DNA of 49,685 nucleotides from Nitrospirota bacterium (GTDB lineage: Bacteria > Nitrospirota > Nitrospiria > Nitrospirales > UBA8639). The DNA lies in contig JAQBUF010000022.1 in NCBI GenBank assembly GCA_027623995.1, forward strand, positions 1-49,685. Reading direction: 5' to 3'. Made by a program: the position numbers and the translations under genes. Below, one piece after another: positions 18,100 through 26,222 of the stretch; position 1 is the first letter of the stretch, and every line of letters begins with the position of its first letter. The notes below the pieces were generated by a model. It searched no databases and was not told the DNA's origin. It saw only the letters and a program-made list of their open reading frames with translations.

Positions 18100-19077
18100 A
18101 TGCCAACGATTGTATCCATCGCATCGGGAAAAGGAGGAGTTGGCAGGAGTGTGGTGGCCAGCAACCTTGGACTGTTGCTCGCTCGACACGGTAAACGTGT
18201 GGTGTTGGTGGATCTCGATATTGGGGGGGCCAACTTACATATTTTATTTGGTCAACTTCAGCCACCCAAAACCCTCTCAGATTTTATCTCACGAAAAGTC
18301 GAATCCTTGAATGATGTGGCGCAAGAGGTGGAGTGGGGATCTGGCCTTCGGCTTATTCCAGGGACAGGTCAAACTCTTGCAACCGCAAATTTACCATACG
18401 CCAAGAAACAACGCTTAATACGTCATCTCAAATACCTTGATGCGGATATTGTCATCTTGGACTGCCCACCTGGCACCAGTTATCAATCACTCGATTTCTT
18501 TTTACAGGGAGACGCTCAGGTGGTAGTCGCCAATCCTGATCCAACCTCCGTGATCGAACTTTACCGATTCTTAAAGTTGGCGGCCCTTCGGAAAGTTATT
18601 ACCCAGGTCCTGTCGCGGGGTCAAGGTAATGTTAAATCGTCACTTTTGGAGGAAGAATTTTCGAGCATTAATGATGTCCTCGCAGCCATCGGGGATGATG
18701 GTCAGGGTACCCTGGAAGCCGCGACCCAGACCTTGCAAGAATTCAATCCCTTGTTTGTCCTCAATCGAGTGACCCCAAATAGCAAGTTAACCATCGCGTA
18801 TCTTCAGCAAATGGTGGGGAAATTTATTGGGGGCGATTTAGTGATGTTGGGAGAAGTCCCTGTCGATGAATCCGTTGAACAATCCATGCGGATTTTTCAA
18901 CCTGTGGTGGATCTTGCCCCGAATTGTCCTGCGTCAAAGGAACTGGATCTTATCATACACAGATTGCTGCTCTTCATTGCACATCAGAAACGTTCTCCAT
19001 CTCAATCCAGAAAATTGTCCCAACGACGTCATAGCGGGAGGTTAGAATGCATCCAGGAATCATGCCAGCCATTGTGA
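18100..19077 (+). CDS. MinD/ParA-family ATPase with altered P-loop
   Basis: 325-residue MinD/FlhG-like protein. The deviant Walker A motif reads SGKGGVGRSVVASNL: the signature lysine is kept but the usual P-loop lysine (KGGVGKS) is arginine. Switch motifs VDLDIGGANLHILFG and VILDCPPGTSYQSLDFF are present. Relatives dimerise on ATP and position septum, flagella or chromosome cargo on the membrane. No MinC, MinE or flagellar gene is adjacent. The C-terminal 35 residues are basic and serine-rich, perhaps a membrane or DNA contact. ATP hydrolysis may be slowed by the arginine. Confidence 0.8.
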   Translation: MPTIVSIASGKGGVGRSVVASNLGLLLARHGKRVVLVDLDIGGANLHILFGQLQPPKTLSDFISRKVESLNDVAQEVEWGSGLRLIPGTGQTLATANLPYAKKQRLIRHLKYLDADIVILDCPPGTSYQSLDFFLQGDAQVVVANPDPTSVIELYRFLKLAALRKVITQVLSRGQGNVKSSLLEEEFSSINDVLAAIGDDGQGTLEAATQTLQEFNPLFVLNRVTPNSKLTIAYLQQMVGKFIGGDLVMLGEVPVDESVEQSMRIFQPVVDLAPNCPASKELDLIIHRLLLFIAHQKRSPSQSRKLSQRRHSGRLECIQESCQPL

Positions 19078-19305
19078 CCAGTCTTCTTCGTTCACAGACA
19101 ATTAAAAGCCACAACTATCCACGGTTGTTAGATCAGCCAATGAAGACCAAACGGTGTTATCCTTTGGTGAACAAAACAAAATCCACCTAGCCTGCACCAC
19201 TCAACAGATCGTTCAGATTTATCGATGGGCAAATTTCGACCAGTTGAAATCTGCCCACGATCAGAGTTGCAGGCTTGTCCTGTAGTTCACTTGCCGTTCA
19301 CTATT
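19078..19305. other. Intergenic stretch with a perfect-looking hairpin
   Basis: Non-coding. At about 19222-19262 there is a strong stem (GGGCA-ATTTC against GAAAT-TGCCC, with ATCG/CGAT outside) but no T-run after it on the plus strand. It may still mark the end of the MinD-like transcript or be an operator-like site. Confidence 0.4.
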
Positions 19306-19487
19306 GGGCATCTCTAAAAACCGTCCTTTTCCGTGATGGCGGCGTCAGCCCCGTGCTCACAGCCTTCGGCGCGCACAAGCTTGGTGGTCTTCGCACCGTG
19401 CGCCCTCATGTATTCGCCCATACACTCCGGTTTTTTACGCGTGGCTTCCTTGCCCTTACAGAAAATTCTTGGTTTTTAGAGGTGCCT
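19306..19487. repeat. 182-bp MITE-like inverted-repeat element
   Basis: Bounded by GGGCATCTCTAAAAACC on the left and GGTTTTTAGAGGTGCC on the right, complementary at about 15 of 17 positions. The interior carries GC-rich fold-back sequence and no plausible gene. A one-ended copy lies at 8189-8265. Small size, terminal inverted repeats and multiple copies fit a non-autonomous transposable element. No transposase with these ends was found in the window. Confidence 0.7.
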
Positions 19488-19526
19488 TATTGGGTTGCTG
19501 GTTTGATCCAGAAAAAAGATTAGCGA

Positions 19527-19565
19527 GAAAAAAGAAAGGCCTGAGCCGGTTAGCTCAAGCCTTTC
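19527..19565 (-). terminator. Rho-independent terminator after the parvulin gene
   Basis: Read on the minus strand, the stem GAAAGGCTTGAGC pairs with GCTCAGGCCTTTC around a 6-nt loop and is followed by TTTTTTC. It lies 38-76 bp past the stop of the parvulin gene at 19603. Confidence 0.88.
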
Positions 19566-19602
19566 ATCACCTGGGAATAGTCGTTGATTAGAAACGAGCC
19601 AC

Positions 19603-19881
19603 TTACGTGCGGCTGGTAATTTCCAGTAAATGGTAGCCAAACTGAGTTTTCACAGGACCGTGAACTTTGCCGATTTCCTCGTTAAAGACCACGGTATCAA
19701 ATTCTGGCACCATTTGGCCTGGACCAAATTCGCCCAAATCCCCACCTTGTTTTCCAGATGGACAGGTCGAGTGTTCCTTGGCCAATGCCGCAAAGTCAGT
19801 GCCCCCTTCAATTTGGGTTTTTATCGCATTGCAGGATTCTTCAGTTGCAACCAAGATATGTCGAGCGCGTGCTTTGGCCAT
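19603..19881 (-). CDS. Parvulin-type peptidyl-prolyl isomerase
   Basis: 92-residue stand-alone parvulin domain without a signal peptide, so probably cytosolic. Signatures: ARHILVATEESCNAI, FAALAKEHSTCPSGKQGGDLGEFGPGQMVPEFD and GPVKTQFGYHLLEI. It catalyses cis-trans isomerisation of prolyl bonds during folding, like E. coli PpiC. The family histidines (HILV, YHLL) and the cysteine of STCPS are present. It is monocistronic, with a clear terminator downstream. Confidence 0.93.
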   Translation of the reverse strand: MAKARARHILVATEESCNAIKTQIEGGTDFAALAKEHSTCPSGKQGGDLGEFGPGQMVPEFDTVVFNEEIGKVHGPVKTQFGYHLLEITSRT

Positions 19882-20034
19882 AGGTGTTCTCCTTCAAACA
19901 TTACAATGTAGATAGATGTGATTGGTGAGTAAATATGTTTGGATGATACCGTCTAGGTCAATTTAACGATCTCCGAAATCTTTTGCAATATAGTGAAGAG
20001 GTGTGAGATCTGGGTTCACTCTATAAACACGTGC

Positions 20035-20627
20035 TTAATTTCGAGAAGGATACATTCCTTCCAGCGCAATACAGAATCGTACCGTCAGGTAAGGCTGCAT
20101 GTTATTGTGAGGCTGCCCGTGACCCACAGAGCCCAAGGACTGAGGGTCCATTTTTATGAGCCTACCTGAGCCGGCAGAGGTATATGAATTGCGTTGAGTT
20201 TTCGCCTGGATATTTCCTCCTGGGGTTTTACTGGTGGACGAAATGTTGGAGGCATTCAGGCTATGAGTGTGAGCGGGCATTTGACTCACGCTAAGTGCCT
20301 CCGTTTCTGTGCCGCTTTTCGAGCCCAATGTTCGATTGGTTAACCCAGGTCCCTGCCCAGTGTGGATTGGCGCACGGCCTCTCATATCAGGCCAAAGTTA
20401 GTTCGTCCGTCACCGCCATAGGTGGTACCCAAGAGTGAATACAGGGCTTGGTATTGGTTCACTGCCAAAAGCTGACCACTGGCATCAGTCCATCCACGTG
20501 GGCAAAAATTTCCAGCAAACATCATCATTTCTCCAATGAACGGTTCTGGTCCAGCCTGGGCTGAAGGAGAAAATGGTGTGAACGTACACAGAGTCATCAT
20601 CGTCACGATCGTCGCAATGTGTTTCAT
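20035..20627 (-). pseudogene. Exported tail-collar (microcystin-dependent-like) protein, frameshifted
   Basis: Secreted protein of the phage tail collar family. The first part starts at ATG 20627 with a GAGG site and a signal peptide ending SPSAQA, then EPFIGEMMMFAGNFCPRGW and SLLGTTYGGDGRTNFGL, and stops at 20382. The second part, from 20385 in another frame, continues MRGRAPIHTGQGPG and ends PYLTVRFCIALEG. Relatives read GLPDMRGR at the join. A loss of four bases from a tandem CTGC-type repeat explains the break. The ORFs overlap as ATGA, so reinitiation is conceivable, but the second part would lack a signal peptide. Confidence 0.78.
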
Positions 20628-20896
20628 GAATACATCCTCTTTGAAGTAAAATGATTCGGCCCTGAACCACATGAAAGTGAGAAGTGAGATGCAAAGAGCG
20701 GTTATTCGTGGGTCATTATCTTGTATAAAAAATTTAACAAAAATTGGAGACTTTCTTGTCCCGTGGAACTGCTCGCTCGTTAGGGCATCAAAGATTTCCC
20801 GTGAGACGCGAAATACTAATTTTCTAAGCGTGGCAGAGAAGGGAATGAGTAAGGCTGGAAGAGGGCTAGGACATATGTTGAGTTTTAGAGGGTCTG

Positions 20897-21940
20897 TTAG
20901 GCTTGTGGGGTGATTAAGGTGAGAGGTACTGATTGCCAAGATTGGCCACCATTACTTGAGCGGAAGAGGCCTTTGAGGTTGGTGCCGGCATACAGGGTTT
21001 GTGGGTCTTGGGTGCTGATGGCGAGGGCACGAATATTCAGATTCGTGAGTCCTTCATTCACCGTCTGCCAGGTGTTCCCGCCATCGAGGCTTTTGTGAAT
21101 GCCTTTGCGACTGGCCACATACAATACATCAGGCTGCTCAGAATCTAAAATTAAATCACTGAAAAATTGGTCGGGGAGGGATTCGCCAATTCGTTGCCAT
21201 GATTCTCCGCCATCGGAGGTTCTGAATAAACCTTTGAGTGTCGCGGTGTACACCGTTTTGGGGTGATGCGGGTCGATTTTGACTTTGACGACACTGAGGG
21301 CCCTGGAAGATTTCAGTACATCAGGTGGCACAAGTCCGTGGTTGACCTTGGTCCACATCTTGGCGCCATCGGTTGATCGGTACATGCCGCCGCTAGTTCC
21401 TGCAAACAACGTCTGAGGTTGTTTAGGGTCCACATCGACCGACACGACCATCAACACTTCAGTCATGCCCTCCATGCGTTTAATCCAATTGGTGCCCCCG
21501 TTTTCAGTTTCGAAGACGCCCATCGAGGTCGCAGCAAACAGATGCTGGCTTGATCCTGTAACAAATTTCAGTTCATGCACGACGGAGGTGATGGTGACGC
21601 CTCCTAGGCCTGTGCCCATTGATTGCCATTGTTGTCCGCCACTGAAACTTTTGAATACGGCATCCCCTTTAGTCCCAGCATAGACATTAGCGGAAAGCAA
21701 GGGGTCGACAGCCAAAGCAATCACTCGTGAGTGGGTCATGCCTTTGGACACAGCCTCCCAGGTTTGGCCTTCGTCGCGAGATTTGAAAATGTAATCATTG
21801 GTGGCGATATAGAGAATGTTCGGCTTCGTGGGATGGAGTGCAATTTCTACTACCGTTTCTCCACTGCCGCCACATGCAGTGAGGAGTAAGAGAAAGAAGT
21901 AGGTAAACAGTAACTTTAGAGAGGCGCATTCTTTGATCAT
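20897..21940 (-). CDS. BNR/YCF48-like beta-propeller lipoprotein
   Basis: 347 residues with a lipobox (LLLLTAC, Cys about 23), so anchored to a membrane on the outside of the cytoplasm. The rest consists of about six to seven repeats of the BNR/Asp-box type: S-x-D-x-G-x-T-W in forms such as SRDEGQTWEAV, SFSGGQQWQSM, STDGAKMWTKV and SLDGGNTWQTV, alternating with LYAGT strands. This predicts a sialidase-like propeller. Such proteins bind or stabilise partners and are usually not enzymes. The frame is intact; the function is unassigned. Confidence 0.82.
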   Translation of the reverse strand: MIKECASLKLLFTYFFLLLLTACGGSGETVVEIALHPTKPNILYIATNDYIFKSRDEGQTWEAVSKGMTHSRVIALAVDPLLSANVYAGTKGDAVFKSFSGGQQWQSMGTGLGGVTITSVVHELKFVTGSSQHLFAATSMGVFETENGGTNWIKRMEGMTEVLMVVSVDVDPKQPQTLFAGTSGGMYRSTDGAKMWTKVNHGLVPPDVLKSSRALSVVKVKIDPHHPKTVYTATLKGLFRTSDGGESWQRIGESLPDQFFSDLILDSEQPDVLYVASRKGIHKSLDGGNTWQTVNEGLTNLNIRALAISTQDPQTLYAGTNLKGLFRSSNGGQSWQSVPLTLITPQA

Positions 21941-21983
21941 CGGGATCAGAGCATAGCGAGCACCGCGTGCAAACTCAAATTCT

Positions 21984-22078
21984 GTCGCTGGTCGCTGGTC
22001 GCTGGTGATCAGAAAATATGGGGAAACGCTTTTCTTCTAGTTCTATTGCTTTCCTAGCGACAAGCAACCAGCGACCAC
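21984..22078. repeat. Fold-back repeat of GGTCGCT units
   Basis: Left arm contains three tandem copies of a 7-nt unit (GGTCGCT); the right arm (22055-22078) contains the imperfect complement AGCGACAAGCAACCAGCGACC. The arms could form a stem around a 47-nt loop. It lies between the M48 protease gene and the BNR lipoprotein gene. Confidence 0.65.
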
Positions 22079-22111
22079 GTCGTATTTGGGACGGAGGTTT
22101 TTATGGGAGGG

Positions 22112-22969
22112 TTATTCCTGTTTGGGAGCAGGCTTTTTCTGAGGTGGTGGCGGAGTGATTTTTGGCAGCTCAGAGACGGAGGCTTTTTTCGCACGTTCGT
22201 AGATCGCCATGGCTTCAGGCATCCATTCTTGGAGATCTTTGATGCGTGTTTCATTTGCTGGATGGGTTGAAAGGAATTCTGGCGGAGCACCCTGTGAGGA
22301 TTGTGCCATACGTTGCCAGAGTTGTACGGATTCTCGTGGGTCATATCCAGCTTCGGCAGCGAGGAGTAGTCCAATGTAATCGGCTTCGGATTCATGGCTG
22401 CGGCTAAAGGGCAGGAGAAGGCCAATGCCGACTGCTTGACCGGCCAATTGACTGCCAACGGGACCCATACCCAAGGCGATGGTCACGACAGATAGGCCTA
22501 ACTGGGCAGCTGAATTGGTACTCATGCGCTCGGCACCATGTCTGGCCAGGGCATGGACTACTTCGTGCCCCATGATGGCGGCGAGGCCATTTTCATTTTT
22601 GGCCTCTGGGAAAATGCCCGTGTAAAACGCGATTTTTCCACCGGGGAGTGCCCATGCATTCTTGGTCCGGTCATCTTTGATGACGTTCACTTCCCAGTTG
22701 AAGCTTTGTGCGCGCTGAGCATATTTTGATTTCTTCGCCGCAGCAATGATTCGTTCTGCCACACGTTGGACCGGGGCTACTTCATCGGGATTTTTGGATA
22801 TTTGAACTTTTGGATCACCAAGGACTTGGGCGTAAGACTGCTCGCCCATTTGGGCTTCATTGTCTTCAGAGATCAACAGGAATTGAGAACGATCAGTGTA
22901 TGGATTACTGGCGCAACCCGTCGTCAATAAAAAAATCGTGGAAATGAGAACGCTAAAGAATTGTTTCAT
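22112..22969 (-). CDS. M48-family metalloprotease lipoprotein
   Basis: 285-residue zinc protease of the BepA/LoiP type. A lipobox (LLTTGC) gives an outer-membrane or periplasmic lipoprotein; HEVVH (in MGHEVVHALARHG) is the catalytic HExxH, with the third ligand in SHESEADYIGL. The frame opens at 23041, but MKQFFSVLIST at 22969 begins a proper signal peptide, so I use that. The C-terminal tail is basic and proline-rich (KITPPPPQKKPAPKQE). It probably helps quality control of outer-membrane proteins, together with the two M16 genes directly upstream. Confidence 0.9.
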   Translation of the reverse strand: MKQFFSVLISTIFLLTTGCASNPYTDRSQFLLISEDNEAQMGEQSYAQVLGDPKVQISKNPDEVAPVQRVAERIIAAAKKSKYAQRAQSFNWEVNVIKDDRTKNAWALPGGKIAFYTGIFPEAKNENGLAAIMGHEVVHALARHGAERMSTNSAAQLGLSVVTIALGMGPVGSQLAGQAVGIGLLLPFSRSHESEADYIGLLLAAEAGYDPRESVQLWQRMAQSSQGAPPEFLSTHPANETRIKDLQEWMPEAMAIYERAKKASVSELPKITPPPPQKKPAPKQE

Positions 22970-23009
22970 GTCGGTCAGGATAAAAACTGGCCTCAGTGGC
23001 TGAAACAGC

Positions 23010-24449
23010 TTACGACTCTGGTATAGAAATGTCGAGTTCATGAACTTTTTTATATCGTGCCAGTGCAGAGGCTGTGCCTTTGCGCGGACCGACCACTAAA
23101 ATGACAAATTGGTCGGGTTTAATATGCTGTTGTGTGGCGCGTCGGACTTGATCTGTCGTGACTCGTTCAATGCCATGACGAAATCGAGTCATCCAATCTG
23201 ACGGGTAGCTATAGTATTCGTATGTGAGGAAATTTCCGAGGACCTTCCCTGGGGAATCCACCGAAAATACAAAGGAGTTGAGAAGGCTGGCCTTTGCATT
23301 TTGTACTTCCTCATCCGTGGGCGGATCAGTCTTCATGATCTTATCGGCTTCCTCGATGAGGGCGTCGATGCCGGCTTGGGTGGTTTCCGTTTTGGTGGAC
23401 ATGGAGAAATTTGCAGACTCCGGATAGTCCCACCCAAAGCCCACACCCCCATGCACATCGTAGGCTAAGCCTTTCTTTGAACGAATCCTTGAGAACAGGC
23501 GTGCCCCAAATGATCCAGATAAAATTTGATTCGTGATGACCATCGGATGGTAATCAGGATGCATGCGAATGAGTCCCATGTGCCCAATGATAATTTTTGC
23601 TTGGGTCATGTCATTCTTCTCAACGTAGTAGACGCCGGCCTCGGTTGACGTTTGAAAAGGAACTTCAGGATCAGTAAATTCTGGCCCTTTTGGCCATTGT
23701 CCAAACACCCGTTTCACTAACGCCAAGGCGTCAGCGGTTTTGAAATCACCGACGAGGCCTAGGATCACGCGGTTGGGGTGGTAGTATTTTTGATGCCAGG
23801 CGATGAGATCTTCGCGAGTAATACTGCCGATCGTGGCATAGGTTTCCTGAGCAGCATAAGGCGAGTCCTTGCCATACACGAGTTTGGTAAATTCGCGTTT
23901 GACGATGCCGTCTGGATTGTCATTTTGCCTGGCAATTCCAGCCATGATTTGATTCTTGGCAATGGCTAATTTTTCGGGTGCAAAGCTTGGGTTTCTGAGG
24001 ACATCGACAAAGACCTGTACGACTTCTTCAAAGTCGTCAATCAGGCAATTCATCGAGGCTGAGCCGGCGGTTGTGCTAATGCCAGTTTCGATAGACGCAG
24101 CCTTCCCTTCAAGATAATCGTCGAGGGCATCGCCGGCTCGTGTGGTAGTTCCACCGCTACGCATCACGGTTCCAGTCAACCCGGCCAATCCGATTTTTTC
24201 TATGGGTTCGAGTCGCGCTCCGGTTCGGATTCGCGCTGATACCGAGACAATGGGCAACTCATGGTCTTCCAACAACAAAACTATCATCCCATTATCTAAG
24301 ACCACTCGTGTGGGTTCAGGGACCTTAATTTCTGGAAGCGGTGGATAGGGAAGTTGTTCGACCCGTTCAACTTGGCTCAAGGCAGGCGTGGCCAAGAGAC
24401 CGACTGTTGCCAGGGCAATAACAAGTAAGTGGAGTTGAAATATTTTCAT
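23010..24449 (-). CDS. M16-family peptidase, probably non-catalytic partner
   Basis: 479 residues with a signal peptide (LLVIALATVGLLATPALS) and two M16 halves. The HxxEH zinc motif expected near residue 90 is missing (region reads IEKIGLAGLTGTVMRSGGT), while substrate-binding elements such as YHPNRVILGLVGDF and RLFSRIRSKKGLAYDV are kept. In bacterial M16B pairs, one subunit carries the zinc and the other shapes the chamber; the catalytic one is encoded 23 bp upstream. Periplasmic heterodimer inferred. Confidence 0.88.
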   Translation of the reverse strand: MKIFQLHLLVIALATVGLLATPALSQVERVEQLPYPPLPEIKVPEPTRVVLDNGMIVLLLEDHELPIVSVSARIRTGARLEPIEKIGLAGLTGTVMRSGGTTTRAGDALDDYLEGKAASIETGISTTAGSASMNCLIDDFEEVVQVFVDVLRNPSFAPEKLAIAKNQIMAGIARQNDNPDGIVKREFTKLVYGKDSPYAAQETYATIGSITREDLIAWHQKYYHPNRVILGLVGDFKTADALALVKRVFGQWPKGPEFTDPEVPFQTSTEAGVYYVEKNDMTQAKIIIGHMGLIRMHPDYHPMVITNQILSGSFGARLFSRIRSKKGLAYDVHGGVGFGWDYPESANFSMSTKTETTQAGIDALIEEADKIMKTDPPTDEEVQNAKASLLNSFVFSVDSPGKVLGNFLTYEYYSYPSDWMTRFRHGIERVTTDQVRRATQQHIKPDQFVILVVGPRKGTASALARYKKVHELDISIPES

Positions 24450-24472
24450 CGTGAGTTGGCCTTATATCTTTC

Positions 24473-26047
24473 TCAATGTTGTGGTGTTGCAGCCGGTGTC
24501 GGTGAGGCCGTTTCGATTTGTGCGACCACTCGATTCGAAGGTTGAAATGTTTGCTTGGCGATTCGGCGAATATCTGCCTTTGTGACCTTGTCAAACCGTT
24601 CGATGTACCTGAACAATTCACGCCAATCCCCGAATAATGTGTGGTAGTCGGTGAGACTCATCGCGAGACCTAGATTACTGTTCAACGAATAGATTAAACG
24701 TGCCTTTGCACGTGTTCTGAATTTTGCCAATTCTTCATCGGTCACATCGTCGGTTTTTAATCGTTCAAGTTCATCTCGAATGGCCTGTTGGACTGCGGCA
24801 TTCCCCACGCCTCGCCCTGGAACGGCATACGCGACCCAGAGATGCGGATATTTTTCACCTGGGTATGCGCCATACGCGCCGGCGGCCACGGCAATTTTTT
24901 TATCCCTGATCAATGAACGATAAAACCGCGATGTGCGACCATTCGTCAGAATGTCATCGATGGCATCGAAGACCGGTTGATCCTTATGGGACATCGAAGG
25001 CTTATGGTAACCCTCAAGATAAAACGGCTGAGACGGATCTTTGAGCGTGATGGTTTTTTCAGCGGTTGATACCGGTTCGATTGTTCGAAGTGCAGGTGAC
25101 TTTGGGGATGAAGGGATCCGGCCAAAGTATTTTTCTAGCAATGGAATCAGTGTCTTGGGATTAATGTCTCCGACGATGGATGTCACCATGTTCGTGGGGA
25201 CGTAGTAGGTGTGGTAGAACTCTTGTGCATCGGTCATGGTATACGACTGAATATCGCTGGCATAGCCAATGACGGGATGGTGGTAGGGATGCGCGGTAAA
25301 AGACGTCGCCGTGAACTGTTCAAGTAGGCGTCCCACAGGACGGCTTTCGGTTCGCATGCGTCGTTCTTCCATCACCACATCACGTTCTTCGTAAAATTCA
25401 CGAAACACGGGTTCCATAAATCGTTCAGATTCAAGATAGGCGAACAGTTCGACCTTATTGGATGGCAGTGCATAAAAGTAGCCGGTGACGTCTGCGCTGG
25501 TGAACGCATTGAGCGACACCCCACCTTCTCGCTCGATAATATCCCCAAACTCATTTTTCTTGACGTATTGTGCCGCGGCTTTTTGTTTCTCCTTGAAGGC
25601 CTTCCTTAACTGTTCAACCTGTTGCGGATCGGCCTGGGGATTGAATTTGGCTTGCTGATAGGCAAGATAGGCTTGTTCTAGCTGTGCCAATGCGGGCTTT
25701 TCTTTGGCGTAGTCTAATGTGCCGAGTCTTGGCGTTCCTTTGAAGGCCATGTGTTCGAACATATGCGCGAGCCCAGTCACTCCAGCACCTTCTTGTGCTG
25801 ATCCCACATCCACTCGTGTCATGAAGGCAAAGACTGGTGCGACTGGCCGTTCGACCAAAATGAATTTCCACCCATTTTTTAACGTGTGTTCAGTGACTCG
25901 TTGTTCAAAGGTTTCCAGGCTTTGGCTGAAGGCCGAGGCTGGGAATACCAACAGTGCAAAAAAAAGTGGAAGTATCTTGATGATGTTGGTCGCGAGCATG
26001 TGTGGGAGTACCGATGGTGAGTGAGTGTGATTCTGTGTATGTGTCAT
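24473..26047 (-). CDS. M16-family zinc peptidase, catalytic subunit
   Basis: 524 residues. Signal peptide around IIKILPLFFALLVFPASAFS; zinc motif HMFEH (in GLAHMFEHMAFKGT) with a downstream glutamate in the EYD-type region; C-terminal M16 domain with KFRTRAKARLIYSL. A long charged insertion (about residues 115-160, AKEKPALAQLEQAYLAYQQ) separates the zinc motif from SLNAFTSADVTGYF, as in other periplasmic M16B enzymes. First gene of the M16-M16-M48 operon. The start at 26047 has AGGA upstream; 25999 (MLATNII) is an alternative closer to the signal peptide. Confidence 0.9.
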   Translation of the reverse strand: MTHTQNHTHSPSVLPHMLATNIIKILPLFFALLVFPASAFSQSLETFEQRVTEHTLKNGWKFILVERPVAPVFAFMTRVDVGSAQEGAGVTGLAHMFEHMAFKGTPRLGTLDYAKEKPALAQLEQAYLAYQQAKFNPQADPQQVEQLRKAFKEKQKAAAQYVKKNEFGDIIEREGGVSLNAFTSADVTGYFYALPSNKVELFAYLESERFMEPVFREFYEERDVVMEERRMRTESRPVGRLLEQFTATSFTAHPYHHPVIGYASDIQSYTMTDAQEFYHTYYVPTNMVTSIVGDINPKTLIPLLEKYFGRIPSSPKSPALRTIEPVSTAEKTITLKDPSQPFYLEGYHKPSMSHKDQPVFDAIDDILTNGRTSRFYRSLIRDKKIAVAAGAYGAYPGEKYPHLWVAYAVPGRGVGNAAVQQAIRDELERLKTDDVTDEELAKFRTRAKARLIYSLNSNLGLAMSLTDYHTLFGDWRELFRYIERFDKVTKADIRRIAKQTFQPSNRVVAQIETASPTPAATPQH

Positions 26048-26122
26048 GATCGTATCCTAACCAGGGACTCAGGGAGTTGCAAGGGATTGGTGAGTAAGTC
26101 GCAAGCGGGGTTTGCTGGAGAA

Positions 26123-26210
26123 GTGATGTGTAATGCGTGAAGCGTGAAGCGCGGGGAAAAAGAAATATTCCTTTTCTTTTTCGCTTCACGGATCACGCTT
26201 CACGTATCAC
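26123..26210. repeat. Fold-back repeat of GCGTGAA units
   Basis: Left arm 26123-26151 and right arm 26182-26210 are complementary at about 23 of 29 positions. Each is built of 7-nt units (GCGTGAA and variants). The loop is A/T-rich. The end overlaps the region just after the stop of the next minus-strand gene (26223), so it may also end that transcript, although no U-run follows. Confidence 0.7.
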
Positions 26211-26222
26211 GAACGGATAGTC

